Of a stretch of 64,000 nt of DNA, positions 55,774-64,000 are shown piece after piece; the first letter of the stretch is position 1; each line of letters starts with the position of its first letter. The notes under the pieces were generated by a model. It ran no database searches. It worked only from the letters and a program-made list of their open reading frames with translations, and was not told the DNA's origin. Origin of the DNA: Streptococcus sp. Marseille-Q0941 (GTDB lineage Bacteria; Bacillota; Bacilli; Lactobacillales; Streptococcaceae); NCBI RefSeq assembly GCF_943736975.1, contig NZ_CALSFO010000001.1, positions 89,984 to 153,983 on the forward strand. The letters are read 5' to 3'. Position numbers and translations under genes: made by a program.

Positions 55774-56925
55774 TTAGTTGACAGGAACGATGTTTCCATC
55801 TTCGTCCTTAGTAACTAATACGTACTTGCCATCGACTTCAATGTAGAAATTCTTACTTGCTGTTTGCCCATTGTTTTGAGTTGGAGCTTGTCCATTGTTT
55901 TGAACAGGAGCTTGAGGTTGGGCTTGTTGGCTAAGTTGACCCCCAAGAGCTTGTCCAAGATTCATTCCCATAAACATGTTCATACCATTGCCGTTACCTT
56001 CGTTATTAGCTGCAGCAACAAGGGCTTCATTACGAGCACGACGTTCTTCAATCTCGATTGTGTTGTATTTCATGGCTACAAGTTCACTATCAAGCTTACG
56101 AACAATTTCTAAACTTTCTTGGTCATAGCTGAGGTCTTCTAGCAAAATGTTTGTTGCTTCGATACCATAAAGTCCTGTCCAAACTTTGTTGACCTCTTGT
56201 TTGGCTACTTCGTTAAAGGTATCTTGATTCGCATTTAAGCTATAGATATCGACTTTGTTTTCGTTGGTATACTTGGCAATAGCAATGGCGATTTTTGGTG
56301 CGATATTTTGACGAAGTGTACCTTGAGCGACGTCCTGCAAGGTAAATGGTTTTTGCTCTGTAATTTGGTGGCTAACAGAACTTACATAAAAGAGAACTGG
56401 ATCGGAAACTTTAGCATCAAATAGGCCGTAGAAACGGATGTTGAGTAGTTGTTGATAGCGTTCGCTGAAGTATTCGACAGCGTTTTGAGTACCAAATTTA
56501 TTACCAGCAAGAGGTTGCATGCGGATATAGATAATTTCTTGTTGGGTAATAACTTGTCCTCCAAAAGAGAAACGGTTTTTAAAATTTTCCCAAGTTCCTT
56601 TTAAGCCACCTTTTTCAAGAAGCCATGCATTGTCTCCTGCTTGCCATTCATGACTACCAGCTTCCAAGACATCTCCTAGGAAGGTTCCGTTATTGACCAA
56701 GATGGCAACGTAGCCTTGAGGGACAATGACAACAGAACCATCTGTAAGAAGTCCAGTATTTTGATTGCTTTGTCTAGATTGACCGTCAGGGTCTTTTGCG
56801 AGTCGTTGGCCTTTAATGGCTACAGCATCTGATGATACGTCATTTGGAAGTACAACAGCTTCTTTAAATTTGCTATCGTTAAAACTATTGAGCCCGGCAG
56901 ATAGGGCAGCACGAATAAATCCCAT
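55774..56925 (-). CDS. SPFH-domain virion core-like protein (YdjI type)
   Basis: 383 residues, no membrane helix. An SPFH/band-7-like domain spans about 60-300 (VPQGYVAILVNNGTFLGDVLEAGSHEW, RFYGLFDAKVSDPVLFYV, LEDLSYDQESLEIVRKLDSELVAMKYNTIEIEERRARNEALVAA). A Met/Gly then Gln/Pro/Asn-rich linker (about 310-360) and a short C-terminal tail follow. Bacillus YdjI is the nearest relative I know, in an envelope-stress related operon. It follows the Tim44-like gene by 11 bases. Confidence 0.78.
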   Translation of the reverse strand: MGFIRAALSAGLNSFNDSKFKEAVVLPNDVSSDAVAIKGQRLAKDPDGQSRQSNQNTGLLTDGSVVIVPQGYVAILVNNGTFLGDVLEAGSHEWQAGDNAWLLEKGGLKGTWENFKNRFSFGGQVITQQEIIYIRMQPLAGNKFGTQNAVEYFSERYQQLLNIRFYGLFDAKVSDPVLFYVSSVSHQITEQKPFTLQDVAQGTLRQNIAPKIAIAIAKYTNENKVDIYSLNANQDTFNEVAKQEVNKVWTGLYGIEATNILLEDLSYDQESLEIVRKLDSELVAMKYNTIEIEERRARNEALVAAANNEGNGNGMNMFMGMNLGQALGGQLSQQAQPQAPVQNNGQAPTQNNGQTASKNFYIEVDGKYVLVTKDEDGNIVPVN

Positions 56926-56936
56926 AATTATTTCTC

Positions 56937-57893
56937 CTAGTTATAAAGTTCATCTTCATCCACAACATCATAGGTATCAAGTACCCATTGGTTTGGACTA
57001 CGTGTTAATTCAGCTCCGCAATAGTCACATTTGCTAATAGCTGATATTTTCAGTGGTGCGCCACAGTTTGGACAGTGGTCGCTCACAGCTTCCTCTTGAT
57101 CAATTGATTCAGTTTGACTACCGTGTTTACGAATAAAGTTCAATTGATACACGGTGAAGAGATCTTTTTTAGGGTCTCCTTCAAGGACACGGCGAGTCTC
57201 ATCGTCAATGACATAGTCTCGTAAAATTGATGATAGAATCACCACTAAGGTATCGTTTCCGTCAGGATTTTCAATGAACTCCTTGATGCGAACATTTTCG
57301 ATACAAACTTTCTCTAAAATATTAGTTGTTTTAGCACGAATATGGTCTTCGAGTTGGGCACTGTGTTGGGAGTAGAGACTGGTACTTTCTAAAGCTCGGA
57401 CAGAGTTCCAATTTTTTTCAGTCCAGGCAACCTGCAATTTAAGGTAGACTTCCTTAACCCAAGAAGTGAAGGCATCCGCGTCAAAGTTTGGATCCCCATA
57501 TTTCACACGACTAATGGCCAAAGTGTTATGTTCAATTCGTCGGTGGAGAGTTTGAGAATCATTACTAGTGTATGTTGAACTTGAGTCTTCTGAGTTATTC
57601 TTCGAGGATTGAAAGATATAAACTAGGAAAACTCCTGCGGCGATTAGGAACACCAATCCCATTTCGAATGGGTTGGAAGAGCTACTAGAGGATGATTCGT
57701 ATCCAGAGCGGTAGTAGTGATAAGATGAGCCACCAGAGCGGCTTCCTCCTCCACTTGAACTGCTACTGCTTCGTGAGCTACTGCGACTAGAGCTACCACT
57801 TCGAGAATGTCCAACACCTGCATCGATGGATTGTAGGGGTGTCACAAAGAGAAGAAGCAAGCAAGTAGCGATAAGAGTATATAACTTTTTCAT
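56937..57893 (-). CDS. Tim44-like domain protein with Ser-rich region and zinc ribbon
   Basis: 318 residues. A signal peptide (1-25) is followed by a Ser/Gly-rich stretch with a few Arg and Tyr (about 29-73), a membrane helix at about 77-95, a Tim44/MRPL45-like domain (about 115-260) and a C-terminal zinc ribbon (C274, C277, C289, C292). If the zinc ribbon is in the cytoplasm, the N-terminal Ser-rich part is outside. Family members are called Tim44-like transporters, but the function in bacteria is unknown. It forms a two-gene unit with the SPFH gene. Confidence 0.75.
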   Translation of the reverse strand: MKKLYTLIATCLLLLFVTPLQSIDAGVGHSRSGSSSRSSSRSSSSSSGGGSRSGGSSYHYYRSGYESSSSSSSNPFEMGLVFLIAAGVFLVYIFQSSKNNSEDSSSTYTSNDSQTLHRRIEHNTLAISRVKYGDPNFDADAFTSWVKEVYLKLQVAWTEKNWNSVRALESTSLYSQHSAQLEDHIRAKTTNILEKVCIENVRIKEFIENPDGNDTLVVILSSILRDYVIDDETRRVLEGDPKKDLFTVYQLNFIRKHGSQTESIDQEEAVSDHCPNCGAPLKISAISKCDYCGAELTRSPNQWVLDTYDVVDEDELYN

Positions 57894-57965
57894 ATGTCTC
57901 CTAACTATGTGAGTACAAAGTGTAAGGCATCAAGCTAGAATTTTAATTAGCTTGTGACAGTTATA

Positions 57966-59414
57966 TTATAATGAATCTTCTTTCAACTTAGCCAATTCTT
58001 GGGCAAGTAGCTTGAGGGCTACTTGTGGGTTGGCTTGACCTTTGGTAGCTTTCATAAGGAATCCTGTGAAGGCCTTGTCTGCGTTGCGTTTGCCTGATTT
58101 GAAGTCGGCAACGGCTGCTTCATTATCCGCAAAGACTTGGTGGATGATTGGAATCAGAACATCTGGATCTGAGATTTGAACCATTCCTGCTTTTTCCACG
58201 TATTCACGCGCGCCACCGCCATTTTTAGCCAGATGGACAAAGACTTTCTTGGCAATCTTAGATGAGATGGTACCATCTTCAATGATGGCAATCATTTCTA
58301 CTAAGTTTTCTGGTGTCAATTCGATTTGTTCGAGTGTTTTTCCTTCAGCGTTCAAGAATTGAGCGACTTCCCCTTGGAGCCAGTTTGAGACTTGCTTAGC
58401 ATCGCCACCCAGGGCAACAGCTTTTTCAAAGAAGTCAGAAGTAACTTTGTTTGCAGTCAACTGACTAGCATCGTAGTCTGATAAGCCAAGGTCAGATACG
58501 TAGCGCGCACGGCGTTCCTTTGGAAACTCTGGCAACTCTGTACGCATTTCTCCGATCCACTCATCTGAGATTTCAAAGAGGGGTAGATCTGGTTCTGGGA
58601 AGTAGCGGTAGTCTGCAGCACCTTCCTTAACACGCATGAGGATGGTTGCTTTGTTAGCTTCGTCGTAACGGCGTGTTTCTTGGCGAATTTGACCACCTGA
58701 GCGAAGGATTTCAGCTTGACGTTGGACTTCGTATTCAAGACCCTTGCGAACATTTGAGAAGGAATTCAAGTTCTTCAACTCAGTCTTGGTACCGAATTTC
58801 TCTTGACCATAAGGACGAAGAGAGATATTGGCATCCACACGCATAGAACCTTCTTCCATCTTAACGTCAGAAATGCCAGCGTACTGGATGACTTCCTTGA
58901 GGGCTGTCAGATAAGCGTAGGCTTCTTCAGGAGAACGCATGTCAGCTTCAGATACAATCTCAATCAAGGGCACCCCTTGGCGGTTGAGGTCAACATAAGA
59001 GTAACCATCTGTACCGTGGGTGTTCTTACCAGCATCTTCTTCTAGGTGAGCTCGTTCGATACCGATTTTCTTAGTCGTACCGTCTTCTAGCTCCACTTCA
59101 ATCCAACCATTATAACCGATAGGTTCATCAAACTGAGAAATTTGGTAGGCTTTGGGATTATCAGGATAGAAGTAGTTCTTGCGGTCAAAGTGCATCTTTT
59201 TGTGGATGTCCATGTTGAGGGCAAGAGCGGCCTTGATACCGGCATCGACAACCCCTTTATTGAGAACTGGCAGAACTCCTGGGAAGGACCAGTCAATCAC
59301 GTTGGTGTTGGTATTTTGGTCGTTTCCAAAGTGGGCAGAAGTAGGTGAGAAGATTTTTGAATTGGTGTTGAGCTCTACGTGGACTTCAAGTCCAATGACT
59401 GTTTCAAAGTTCAT
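57966..59414 (-). CDS. gatB: Asp/Glu-tRNA amidotransferase subunit B
   Basis: 482 residues. With GatA and GatC it turns misacylated Glu-tRNA(Gln) and Asp-tRNA(Asn) into the amide forms. Segments: [40 protein letters not shown] and the C-terminal YqeY-like tail domain. The ATG overlaps the gatA stop by 1 base (TAATG). It ends the gatCAB operon; the unit below it (Tim44-like) begins 72 bases later. Confidence 0.95.
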   Translation of the reverse strand: MNFETVIGLEVHVELNTNSKIFSPTSAHFGNDQNTNTNVIDWSFPGVLPVLNKGVVDAGIKAALALNMDIHKKMHFDRKNYFYPDNPKAYQISQFDEPIGYNGWIEVELEDGTTKKIGIERAHLEEDAGKNTHGTDGYSYVDLNRQGVPLIEIVSEADMRSPEEAYAYLTALKEVIQYAGISDVKMEEGSMRVDANISLRPYGQEKFGTKTELKNLNSFSNVRKGLEYEVQRQAEILRSGGQIRQETRRYDEANKATILMRVKEGAADYRYFPEPDLPLFEISDEWIGEMRTELPEFPKERRARYVSDLGLSDYDASQLTANKVTSDFFEKAVALGGDAKQVSNWLQGEVAQFLNAEGKTLEQIELTPENLVEMIAIIEDGTISSKIAKKVFVHLAKNGGGAREYVEKAGMVQISDPDVLIPIIHQVFADNEAAVADFKSGKRNADKAFTGFLMKATKGQANPQVALKLLAQELAKLKEDSL

Positions 59415-60880
59415 TAGTTATCACCTCCAAAAATCACAGGTTGTTGTTTGTGGTAGTCTGTTGTTGCTTCAAAGGCAGCAGCAGCTTGGTAAATGGTCTC
59501 CTCAGAGTATTTAGGACCGATCAATTGGAGACCGACAGGTAGACCTTGAGCAAATCCAGCAGGAATCGAAATTCCTGGGAGACCAGCCAAGTTGACAGGT
59601 ATGGTCAAGAGGTCAGCCAAGTACATGGCAACTGGGTCGTGGTTGAGTGAGTCCAAATCGTAGGCAACGCTTGGAGCAGTTGGACCCAAAATCAAGTCGT
59701 AATCCGCAAAGACTTTTTCGAAATCTTGGATGATAAGGGTACGGACTTGTCCAGCCTTCTTGTAGTAGGCGTCATAGTAACCTGATGAAAGGCTGAAAGT
59801 ACCTAGCATGATACGGCGTTTTACTTCTTCACCGAAACCTTGGCTACGGCTATTTACATAGATTTCATCGAGATTAGTCGCATCCTCTGCACGGTAGCCA
59901 TAACGAATACCGTCAAAGCGTTGTAAGTTTGATGAAGCTTCAGATGAAGCGATGATGTAGTAAACGGCAACTCCGTATTTAGAGTGAGGAAGGCTAACTT
60001 CTTCAACGATAGCACCAAGTTTTTCAAAGTGCTTAGCGGCTTTGAGGATGGTTTCCTTAACTTCTGGATCAATCCCTTCACCAAGATATTCTTTAGGCAA
60101 AGCGATTTTCATGCCCTTTATGTCTTGACCGATTTTTGAAGTAAAGTCAGCAATGCGAACAGGGGCAGAAGTAGAGTCTTTGACATCTTCGCTAGCAATA
60201 GCATTAAGCAAGAGGGCATTTTCCTTAACAGTTGGTGCGAAAGGTCCAATCTGGTCTAGCGAGCTACCGAAGGCAATGAGACCGAAACGTGAAACTGTTC
60301 CGTAGGTTGGTTTGAGACCAACAATCCCGTTGAAGGCAGCCGGTTGGCGGATGGAACCACCAGTATCAGAACCAAGTGACAAGCGGACTTGCCCAGAAGC
60401 TACAGCTGCAGCAGAACCACTTGATGAACCACCAGGAACCTTGCTGTGGTCCCAAGCATTTTTAGTGGCACCGTAGTGAGAAGTCTCACCTGATCCCCCC
60501 ATGGCAAACTCGTCCATGTTGGTCTTTCCGACGACAATAATGCCCTTGGCTTTTGCATTGGCAACGGCTGTTGCATCAAAAATAGGCTCGTAGTTGTAGA
60601 GCATTTTTGAGGCTGCAGTTGTGAGAATGCCGTCTGTTGAGATATTATCCTTAACAGCCAGCGGAATTCCTGAAAGGACATTATCCACGTCAATTCCTGC
60701 GTGGTCAATGGCTTTGGCTTGAGCAAGAGCTTGCTCCTCAGCGATGGTGACAAAAGCGTTGATAGATGTCTCGCGAGACTTAATATCTTTAAGTGTAGCT
60801 TGGGTCAATTCAGTTGCTGAAATCTCCTTAGAGACAAGGAGATTGTGCAACTCTTCAATGGTTTTATGATTAAAAGTCAT
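59414..60880 (-). CDS. gatA: Asp/Glu-tRNA amidotransferase subunit A
   Basis: 488 residues, amidase-signature enzyme that releases ammonia from glutamine. The Ser-cisSer-Lys triad region is visible: [11 protein letters not shown] (Lys), [16 protein letters not shown] and [18 protein letters not shown] (nucleophile Ser). Start overlaps the gatC stop by one base and its own stop overlaps gatB by one base, giving tight coupling of the three subunits. Confidence 0.96.
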   Translation of the reverse strand: MTFNHKTIEELHNLLVSKEISATELTQATLKDIKSRETSINAFVTIAEEQALAQAKAIDHAGIDVDNVLSGIPLAVKDNISTDGILTTAASKMLYNYEPIFDATAVANAKAKGIIVVGKTNMDEFAMGGSGETSHYGATKNAWDHSKVPGGSSSGSAAAVASGQVRLSLGSDTGGSIRQPAAFNGIVGLKPTYGTVSRFGLIAFGSSLDQIGPFAPTVKENALLLNAIASEDVKDSTSAPVRIADFTSKIGQDIKGMKIALPKEYLGEGIDPEVKETILKAAKHFEKLGAIVEEVSLPHSKYGVAVYYIIASSEASSNLQRFDGIRYGYRAEDATNLDEIYVNSRSQGFGEEVKRRIMLGTFSLSSGYYDAYYKKAGQVRTLIIQDFEKVFADYDLILGPTAPSVAYDLDSLNHDPVAMYLADLLTIPVNLAGLPGISIPAGFAQGLPVGLQLIGPKYSEETIYQAAAAFEATTDYHKQQPVIFGGDN

Positions 60881-61182
60881 TAGGCATCTCCTCCATCATC
60901 TAGGATAGCTGGTACCTTGATGTAGTAATTATCTTTTTCAGGTACATTTTTAAATAAGAGGTCACGGTCTGTTCCTGCTTCGGCTACATCAGGGCGGAGT
61001 ACAGTCTTGCGGTCAGCCATGGTCGTAGTAGGTGCGACACCAGTTGTATCGACTTCGCCTAGCAACTCAACCATGTCTACAATCTTAGACAGGGTTGTCG
61101 CAAAGGCAGCAGTTTCTTCTTCAGAGAATCTTAATTTTGAAAGATTGGCAACGTGTGTTACCTCTTCTTGCGTAATTTTCAT
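60880..61182 (-). CDS. gatC: Asp/Glu-tRNA amidotransferase subunit C
   Basis: 100 residues; small belt subunit that stabilises GatAB. N-terminus [22 protein letters not shown] and C-terminal [32 protein letters not shown] are typical. GAAAGGATG precedes the ATG. First gene of gatCAB. Confidence 0.93.
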   Translation of the reverse strand: MKITQEEVTHVANLSKLRFSEEETAAFATTLSKIVDMVELLGEVDTTGVAPTTTMADRKTVLRPDVAEAGTDRDLLFKNVPEKDNYYIKVPAILDDGGDA

Positions 61183-61222
61183 CTTGCATCCTTTCGTGAA
61201 ATGATGATTTTTAGTCTGTTCT

Positions 61223-61231
61223 ATTTTACCA
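61223..61231 (-). promoter_or_regulatory. gatCAB promoter
   Basis: Minus strand TGGTAAAAT (extended -10, TAAAAT at 61228-61223). A TTGCCT 19 bases upstream is a weak -35. Confidence 0.6.
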
Positions 61232-61276
61232 TATTTTCCTATAAATAAGGCAAGTCAAGCTGAAAAGAAGTAGAAA

Positions 61277-61305
61277 TTGAAAAATCGCTTGTAATTCGCT
61301 ATAAT
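61277..61305 (+). promoter_or_regulatory. Promoter of the TIGR02206-type gene
   Basis: TTGAAA (61277-61282), 17-base spacer, TATAAT (61300-61305). Confidence 0.85.
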
Positions 61306-61348
61306 GGTTGAACTAGAGAATAGAGAAAATAAGAGCTAGGATAGAAAT

Positions 61349-62041
61349 ATGTTCCATCAATTTATCACCAGAACTCAGACAGTCCCTCCTCCCATTCCGC
61401 TTTTTTGGTATGGGATTATGATGCTTCTTTTAGTGCTTTGTATTTATGGGGCGCTTGCTTATCACAAGAATCCACGCTTTGTCTACCTGTTTAAGGGGAT
61501 TCAGATCCTCCAGTTACTAGCTCTTTATAGTTGGTATGTTGGTTTTGGAATTCCCTTTTCTAATAGCCTTCCTTTTTATCATTGCCGTTTAGCTATGTTT
61601 GCGGTGGTTTTCTTGCCAGATAAATGGCGGAGCAAGCAATACTTTGCCCTCTTAGGAGCAAGTGGAGCGGTTTTTGCACTGGTTTACCCCGTTTTTGACC
61701 CCTATGATTTCCCCCATATCACCAGCTTTTCGTTTTTGATTGGGCACTATGCTCTTTTGGTGAACTCCTTGGTCTACTTGATGAATCACTATGACAAGAG
61801 CCTGCTCAAGAAATATATGATTGTAGCCTATACCTTTATCCTCAATCTCTTTCTAGTTGGGGTTAATCAGGTGACGGGCGGAAATTATGGCCTCTTAAGA
61901 GATACACCATTTATCTCGAATGCTCCTCTATGGATAAAGTACCTCCTTGTGTCGGTTATTCTCTCACTGGCATTGGTTCTCTTTGATATCTTGTTCAAAA
62001 AACGGTGGAAAAAGAGGAATCAGGTGAAATCTATGCTCTAG
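61349..62041 (+). CDS. TIGR02206/YwaF-type membrane protein
   Basis: 230 residues with about six to seven membrane helices. The pattern LPFYHCRLAMF after the third helix and GHYALLVNSLVYL, then a VNQVTGGNYGLL segment, fit the YwaF/TIGR02206 family, related to eukaryotic TMEM164. Bacterial function is unknown. Start ATG 61349 follows GCTAGGAT. The gene stands alone between gatC (divergent) and prfC, which has its own promoter. Confidence 0.75.
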   Translation: MFHQFITRTQTVPPPIPLFWYGIMMLLLVLCIYGALAYHKNPRFVYLFKGIQILQLLALYSWYVGFGIPFSNSLPFYHCRLAMFAVVFLPDKWRSKQYFALLGASGAVFALVYPVFDPYDFPHITSFSFLIGHYALLVNSLVYLMNHYDKSLLKKYMIVAYTFILNLFLVGVNQVTGGNYGLLRDTPFISNAPLWIKYLLVSVILSLALVLFDILFKKRWKKRNQVKSML

Positions 62042-62066
62042 CTTACCTTTTTCATCAGATGAGCAA

Positions 62067-62095
62067 TTGAAAAACTCCCCAAAATCCGATATAAT
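62067..62095 (+). promoter_or_regulatory. prfC promoter
   Basis: TTGAAA (62067-62072), 17-base spacer, TATAAT (62090-62095). A long AT-rich leader of about 80 bases precedes the ATG. Confidence 0.82.
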
Positions 62096-62182
62096 GGAGA
62101 GTTGAAAGGATTATAATATTCCAATGTAAAAAATAAAAATACTAACATTCACTATTATCCTAAAAGAAAAGAAAGAGAAGAT

Positions 62183-63727
62183 ATGACTATTCAAGAAGAA
62201 ATTAAGAAACGCCGTACCTTTGCCATCATCTCCCACCCGGACGCGGGGAAAACAACCATCACTGAGCAATTGCTCTACTTTGGGGGTGAGATTCGTGAGG
62301 CTGGTACTGTAAAAGGAAAGAAAACAGGGACTTTTGCCAAGTCTGACTGGATGGATATCGAGAAACAACGTGGGATTTCGGTTACTTCATCTGTTATGCA
62401 ATTTGACTACGATGGCAAGCGCGTCAACATCCTCGACACACCAGGACACGAGGACTTTTCAGAAGATACCTATCGTACCTTGATGGCGGTGGATGCTGCG
62501 GTCATGGTTGTGGACTCTGCCAAGGGTATCGAGGCCCAAACCAAGAAATTGTTTGAAGTTGTGAAACACCGTGGCATCCCGGTCTTTACCTTTATGAACA
62601 AGCTAGACCGTGATGGACGTGAGCCATTGGACCTCTTGCAAGAATTGGAAGAAGTTCTAGGCATTGCTAGTTATCCAATGAACTGGCCGATTGGGATGGG
62701 GAAAGCCTTTGAAGGCTTGTATGACCTCTATAACCAACGCTTGGAGCTCTATAAAGGGGATGAGCGTTTTGCTAGTCTGGAAGATGGGGACAAGCTTTTT
62801 GGTAACAATCCTTTCTACGAGCAAGTCAAAGATGATATTGAGCTTTTGAATGAAGCAGGAAATGAGTTCTCAGAGGAAGCCATTCTTGCAGGTGATTTGA
62901 CTCCGGTATTCTTTGGATCAGCCCTCACTAACTTTGGTGTGCAGACCTTCCTTGAAACCTTCCTCAAGTTTGCTCCAGAACCTCATGGACATAAGAAAAC
63001 AGACGGCGAAATTGTGGATCCTTATGACAAGGACTTCTCAGGATTTGTCTTTAAAATCCAAGCTAACATGGATCCTCGACACCGTGATCGCATCGCCTTT
63101 GTCCGTATCGTTTCAGGTGAATTTGAGCGTGGGATGAGTGTTAACCTGCCTCGTACTGGAAAGTCCGCCAAGCTGTCTAATGTCACTCAGTTTATGGCGG
63201 AAAGTCGTGAGAATGTAACCAATGCCGTGGCAGGTGATATTATCGGAGTTTACGATACAGGTACTTATCAAGTTGGTGATACCTTGACAGTTGGAAAAAA
63301 CAAGTTTGAGTTTGAACCACTGCCAACCTTTACACCAGAAATTTTCATGAAGGTTTCGCCTAAGAACGTCATGAAACAAAAATCATTCCATAAGGGAATG
63401 GAACAGTTGGTACAAGAAGGAGCTGTCCAGCTTTATAAGAATTACCAAACAGGTGAGTACATGCTAGGTGCCGTTGGACAACTCCAATTTGAAGTCTTTA
63501 AACACCGCATGGAAGGCGAGTACAACGCGGAAGTTGTCATGAGCCCAATGGGTAAAAAGACCGTTCGTTGGATCAAGCCAGAGGACCTAGACGAACGCAT
63601 GTCTTCAAGTCGAAACATCTTGGCAAAAGACCGCTTTGACCAACCTGTCTTCCTCTTCGAAAATGACTTTGCCCTCCGCTGGTTTGCAGACAAGTATCCA
63701 GACGTGGAGTTGGAAGAAAAGATGTAA
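62183..63727 (+). CDS. prfC: Peptide chain release factor 3
   Basis: 514 residues. RF3 is a GTPase that removes RF1 or RF2 from the ribosome after termination. G1 SHPDAGKTT near 18-26, [12 protein letters not shown] (switch I), [20 protein letters not shown]. The C-terminal half holds the RF3-specific barrel domains ([38 protein letters not shown]). AAAGAGAAG precedes ATG 62183. A run of folded elements follows the stop. Confidence 0.95.
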   Translation: MTIQEEIKKRRTFAIISHPDAGKTTITEQLLYFGGEIREAGTVKGKKTGTFAKSDWMDIEKQRGISVTSSVMQFDYDGKRVNILDTPGHEDFSEDTYRTLMAVDAAVMVVDSAKGIEAQTKKLFEVVKHRGIPVFTFMNKLDRDGREPLDLLQELEEVLGIASYPMNWPIGMGKAFEGLYDLYNQRLELYKGDERFASLEDGDKLFGNNPFYEQVKDDIELLNEAGNEFSEEAILAGDLTPVFFGSALTNFGVQTFLETFLKFAPEPHGHKKTDGEIVDPYDKDFSGFVFKIQANMDPRHRDRIAFVRIVSGEFERGMSVNLPRTGKSAKLSNVTQFMAESRENVTNAVAGDIIGVYDTGTYQVGDTLTVGKNKFEFEPLPTFTPEIFMKVSPKNVMKQKSFHKGMEQLVQEGAVQLYKNYQTGEYMLGAVGQLQFEVFKHRMEGEYNAEVVMSPMGKKTVRWIKPEDLDERMSSSRNILAKDRFDQPVFLFENDFALRWFADKYPDVELEEKM

Positions 63728-63729
63728 AT

Positions 63730-63855
63730 CGTTACAAATGACTAGCAACACAAAGTTGCTGTCATTTAACGGTAACCGCTATATCGGTTTGCCTAAACGC
63801 TTCACTAGGTAAAACCCACGAATGGTATCGATTCGTGGGTTTTGCCGTCGTAACA
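63730..63855 (+). repeat. Folded element family B, copy 2
   Basis: Closing GTTA (63731-63734)/TAAC (63851-63854). P1 is AAATGAC/GTCATTT (63736-63767) with inner AGCAAC/GTTGCT. P2 is GGTAACCG (63771-63778)/CGGTTTGCC (63785-63793). The linker TAAACGCTTCACTA follows. P3 has 16 pairs (63808-63823 with 63831-63846, one T-G wobble), then GTCGTAA. Linkers match copy 1 at 18440-18563; the stems do not, yet stay paired. Confidence 0.75.
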
Positions 63856-63879
63856 GAAAGGAAGCGAACTAGCTTGTTG

Positions 63880-63937
63880 CCTTACTAACTCATCGGCGAA
63901 AAATAATCGTTTTCGCCTCTTCGTGTCGTAGGAAACT
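63880..63937 (+). repeat. Degenerate partial family B element
   Basis: TTGCCTTACTA, then the hairpin GGCGAAAA-ATAATC-GTTTTCGCC, then GTGTCGTAG. This repeats the order linker, P3 with an ATAATCG loop, GTCGTA of the full copies, without a matching P1. Confidence 0.5.
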
Positions 63938-64000
63938 GAATTTTGATGATTGTGTAACAATCTAAGTAACTAACGCCAAGTTTCTATGGAACTTGGCTAG

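Larger units (their letters stand above)
63728..64000. other. Region after prfC filled with hairpins
   Basis: 273 bases to the window edge with no credible gene. It holds family B copy 2, a degenerate partial B-like segment (63880-63937), the small hairpin GATTGT-GTA-ACAATC (63948-63962 region) and GCCAAGTT-TCTATGG-AACTTGGC near the end. Confidence 0.65.

Overview
The window is a stretch of low-GC Gram-positive chromosome from a mitis-group Streptococcus. The evidence is PBP2X, GlnR, DnaJ, TrmB and FabT proteins that read almost like the pneumococcal ones, two BOX repeats, a FabT-controlled fab cluster with fabK and fabM, and a ccrZ-trmB gene pair. The species (oralis, mitis, infantis or a relative) cannot be settled by eye. 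The window is mostly core genome; no prophage, IS element, CRISPR array, rRNA or tRNA was seen.

Layout. 1-435: tail of an unrecognised gene, a terminator and the rnjB promoter. 436-5640: rnjB (RNase J2), an EstA-type esterase, a membrane-anchored matrixin-like metalloprotease and uvrC. 5709-10228: rsmH-ftsL-pbp2X-mraY division and cell-wall genes. 10339-12682: an aromatic-acid-exporter-like membrane protein and glnR-glnA with a perfect GlnR box. 12955-14397: a PadR regulator with two DUF2812 membrane proteins. 14422-20596: hrcA-grpE-dnaK-(DJ-1-like)-dnaJ with two CIRCE operators. 20675-22096 (minus strand): hit and two small membrane proteins. 22164-25415: ecsAB-like ABC exporter genes and ccrZ-trmB. 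25542-31174: rimP-nusA-ylxR-ylxQ-infB-rbfA. 31323-36945: an EcsC-family gene, a DUF1858/DUF438/DUF1912 cluster, DUF4651-thioredoxin-ytpR, an SDR and ssbB. 37263-39278: groESL under CtsR and CIRCE sites. 39377-42605 (minus strand): lysC-DUF956-serS, serS having a T-box leader. 42839-53376: the complete type II fatty acid synthesis cluster fabM-fabT-fabH-acpP-fabK-fabD-fabG-fabF-accB-fabZ-accC-accD-accA. 53529-54254: a CPBP protease-like protein. 54310-61182 (minus strand): efp-asp23-nusB, a Tim44-like/SPFH pair and gatCAB. 61349-63727: a TIGR02206-type membrane protein and prfC.

The most unusual content is intergenic. Three separate families of small, strongly folded elements recur here, named A, B and C in this annotation. 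Copies share single-stranded or loop sequence, but their helices are rebuilt with different, compensating bases. Family A has copies at 16205-16339 (+) and 30582-30715 (-). Family B has copies at 18440-18563 and 63730-63855, with a degenerate partial copy near 63880-63937. Family C has copies at 18225-18301, 18331-18418 and 19366-19440 (-). This looks like selection on RNA structure, not simple copying of a mobile repeat, and most copies lie around dnaK and dnaJ. A different repeat of about 180 bp (12695-12876 and 37060-37240) is about 94% identical between copies and behaves like an ordinary dispersed repeat that also supplies a terminator.

Regulation that can be read directly: GlnR box (glnRA), HrcA/CIRCE (hrcA operon and groE), CtsR box (groE), FabT boxes (fabT and fabK), a serine T-box (serS), a tandem operator at padR and a possible ComX cin-box (ssbB). 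Several genes (uvrC, rsmH and the DUF4651 gene) have an extended -10 element placed so close to the ATG that their mRNAs should be leaderless.
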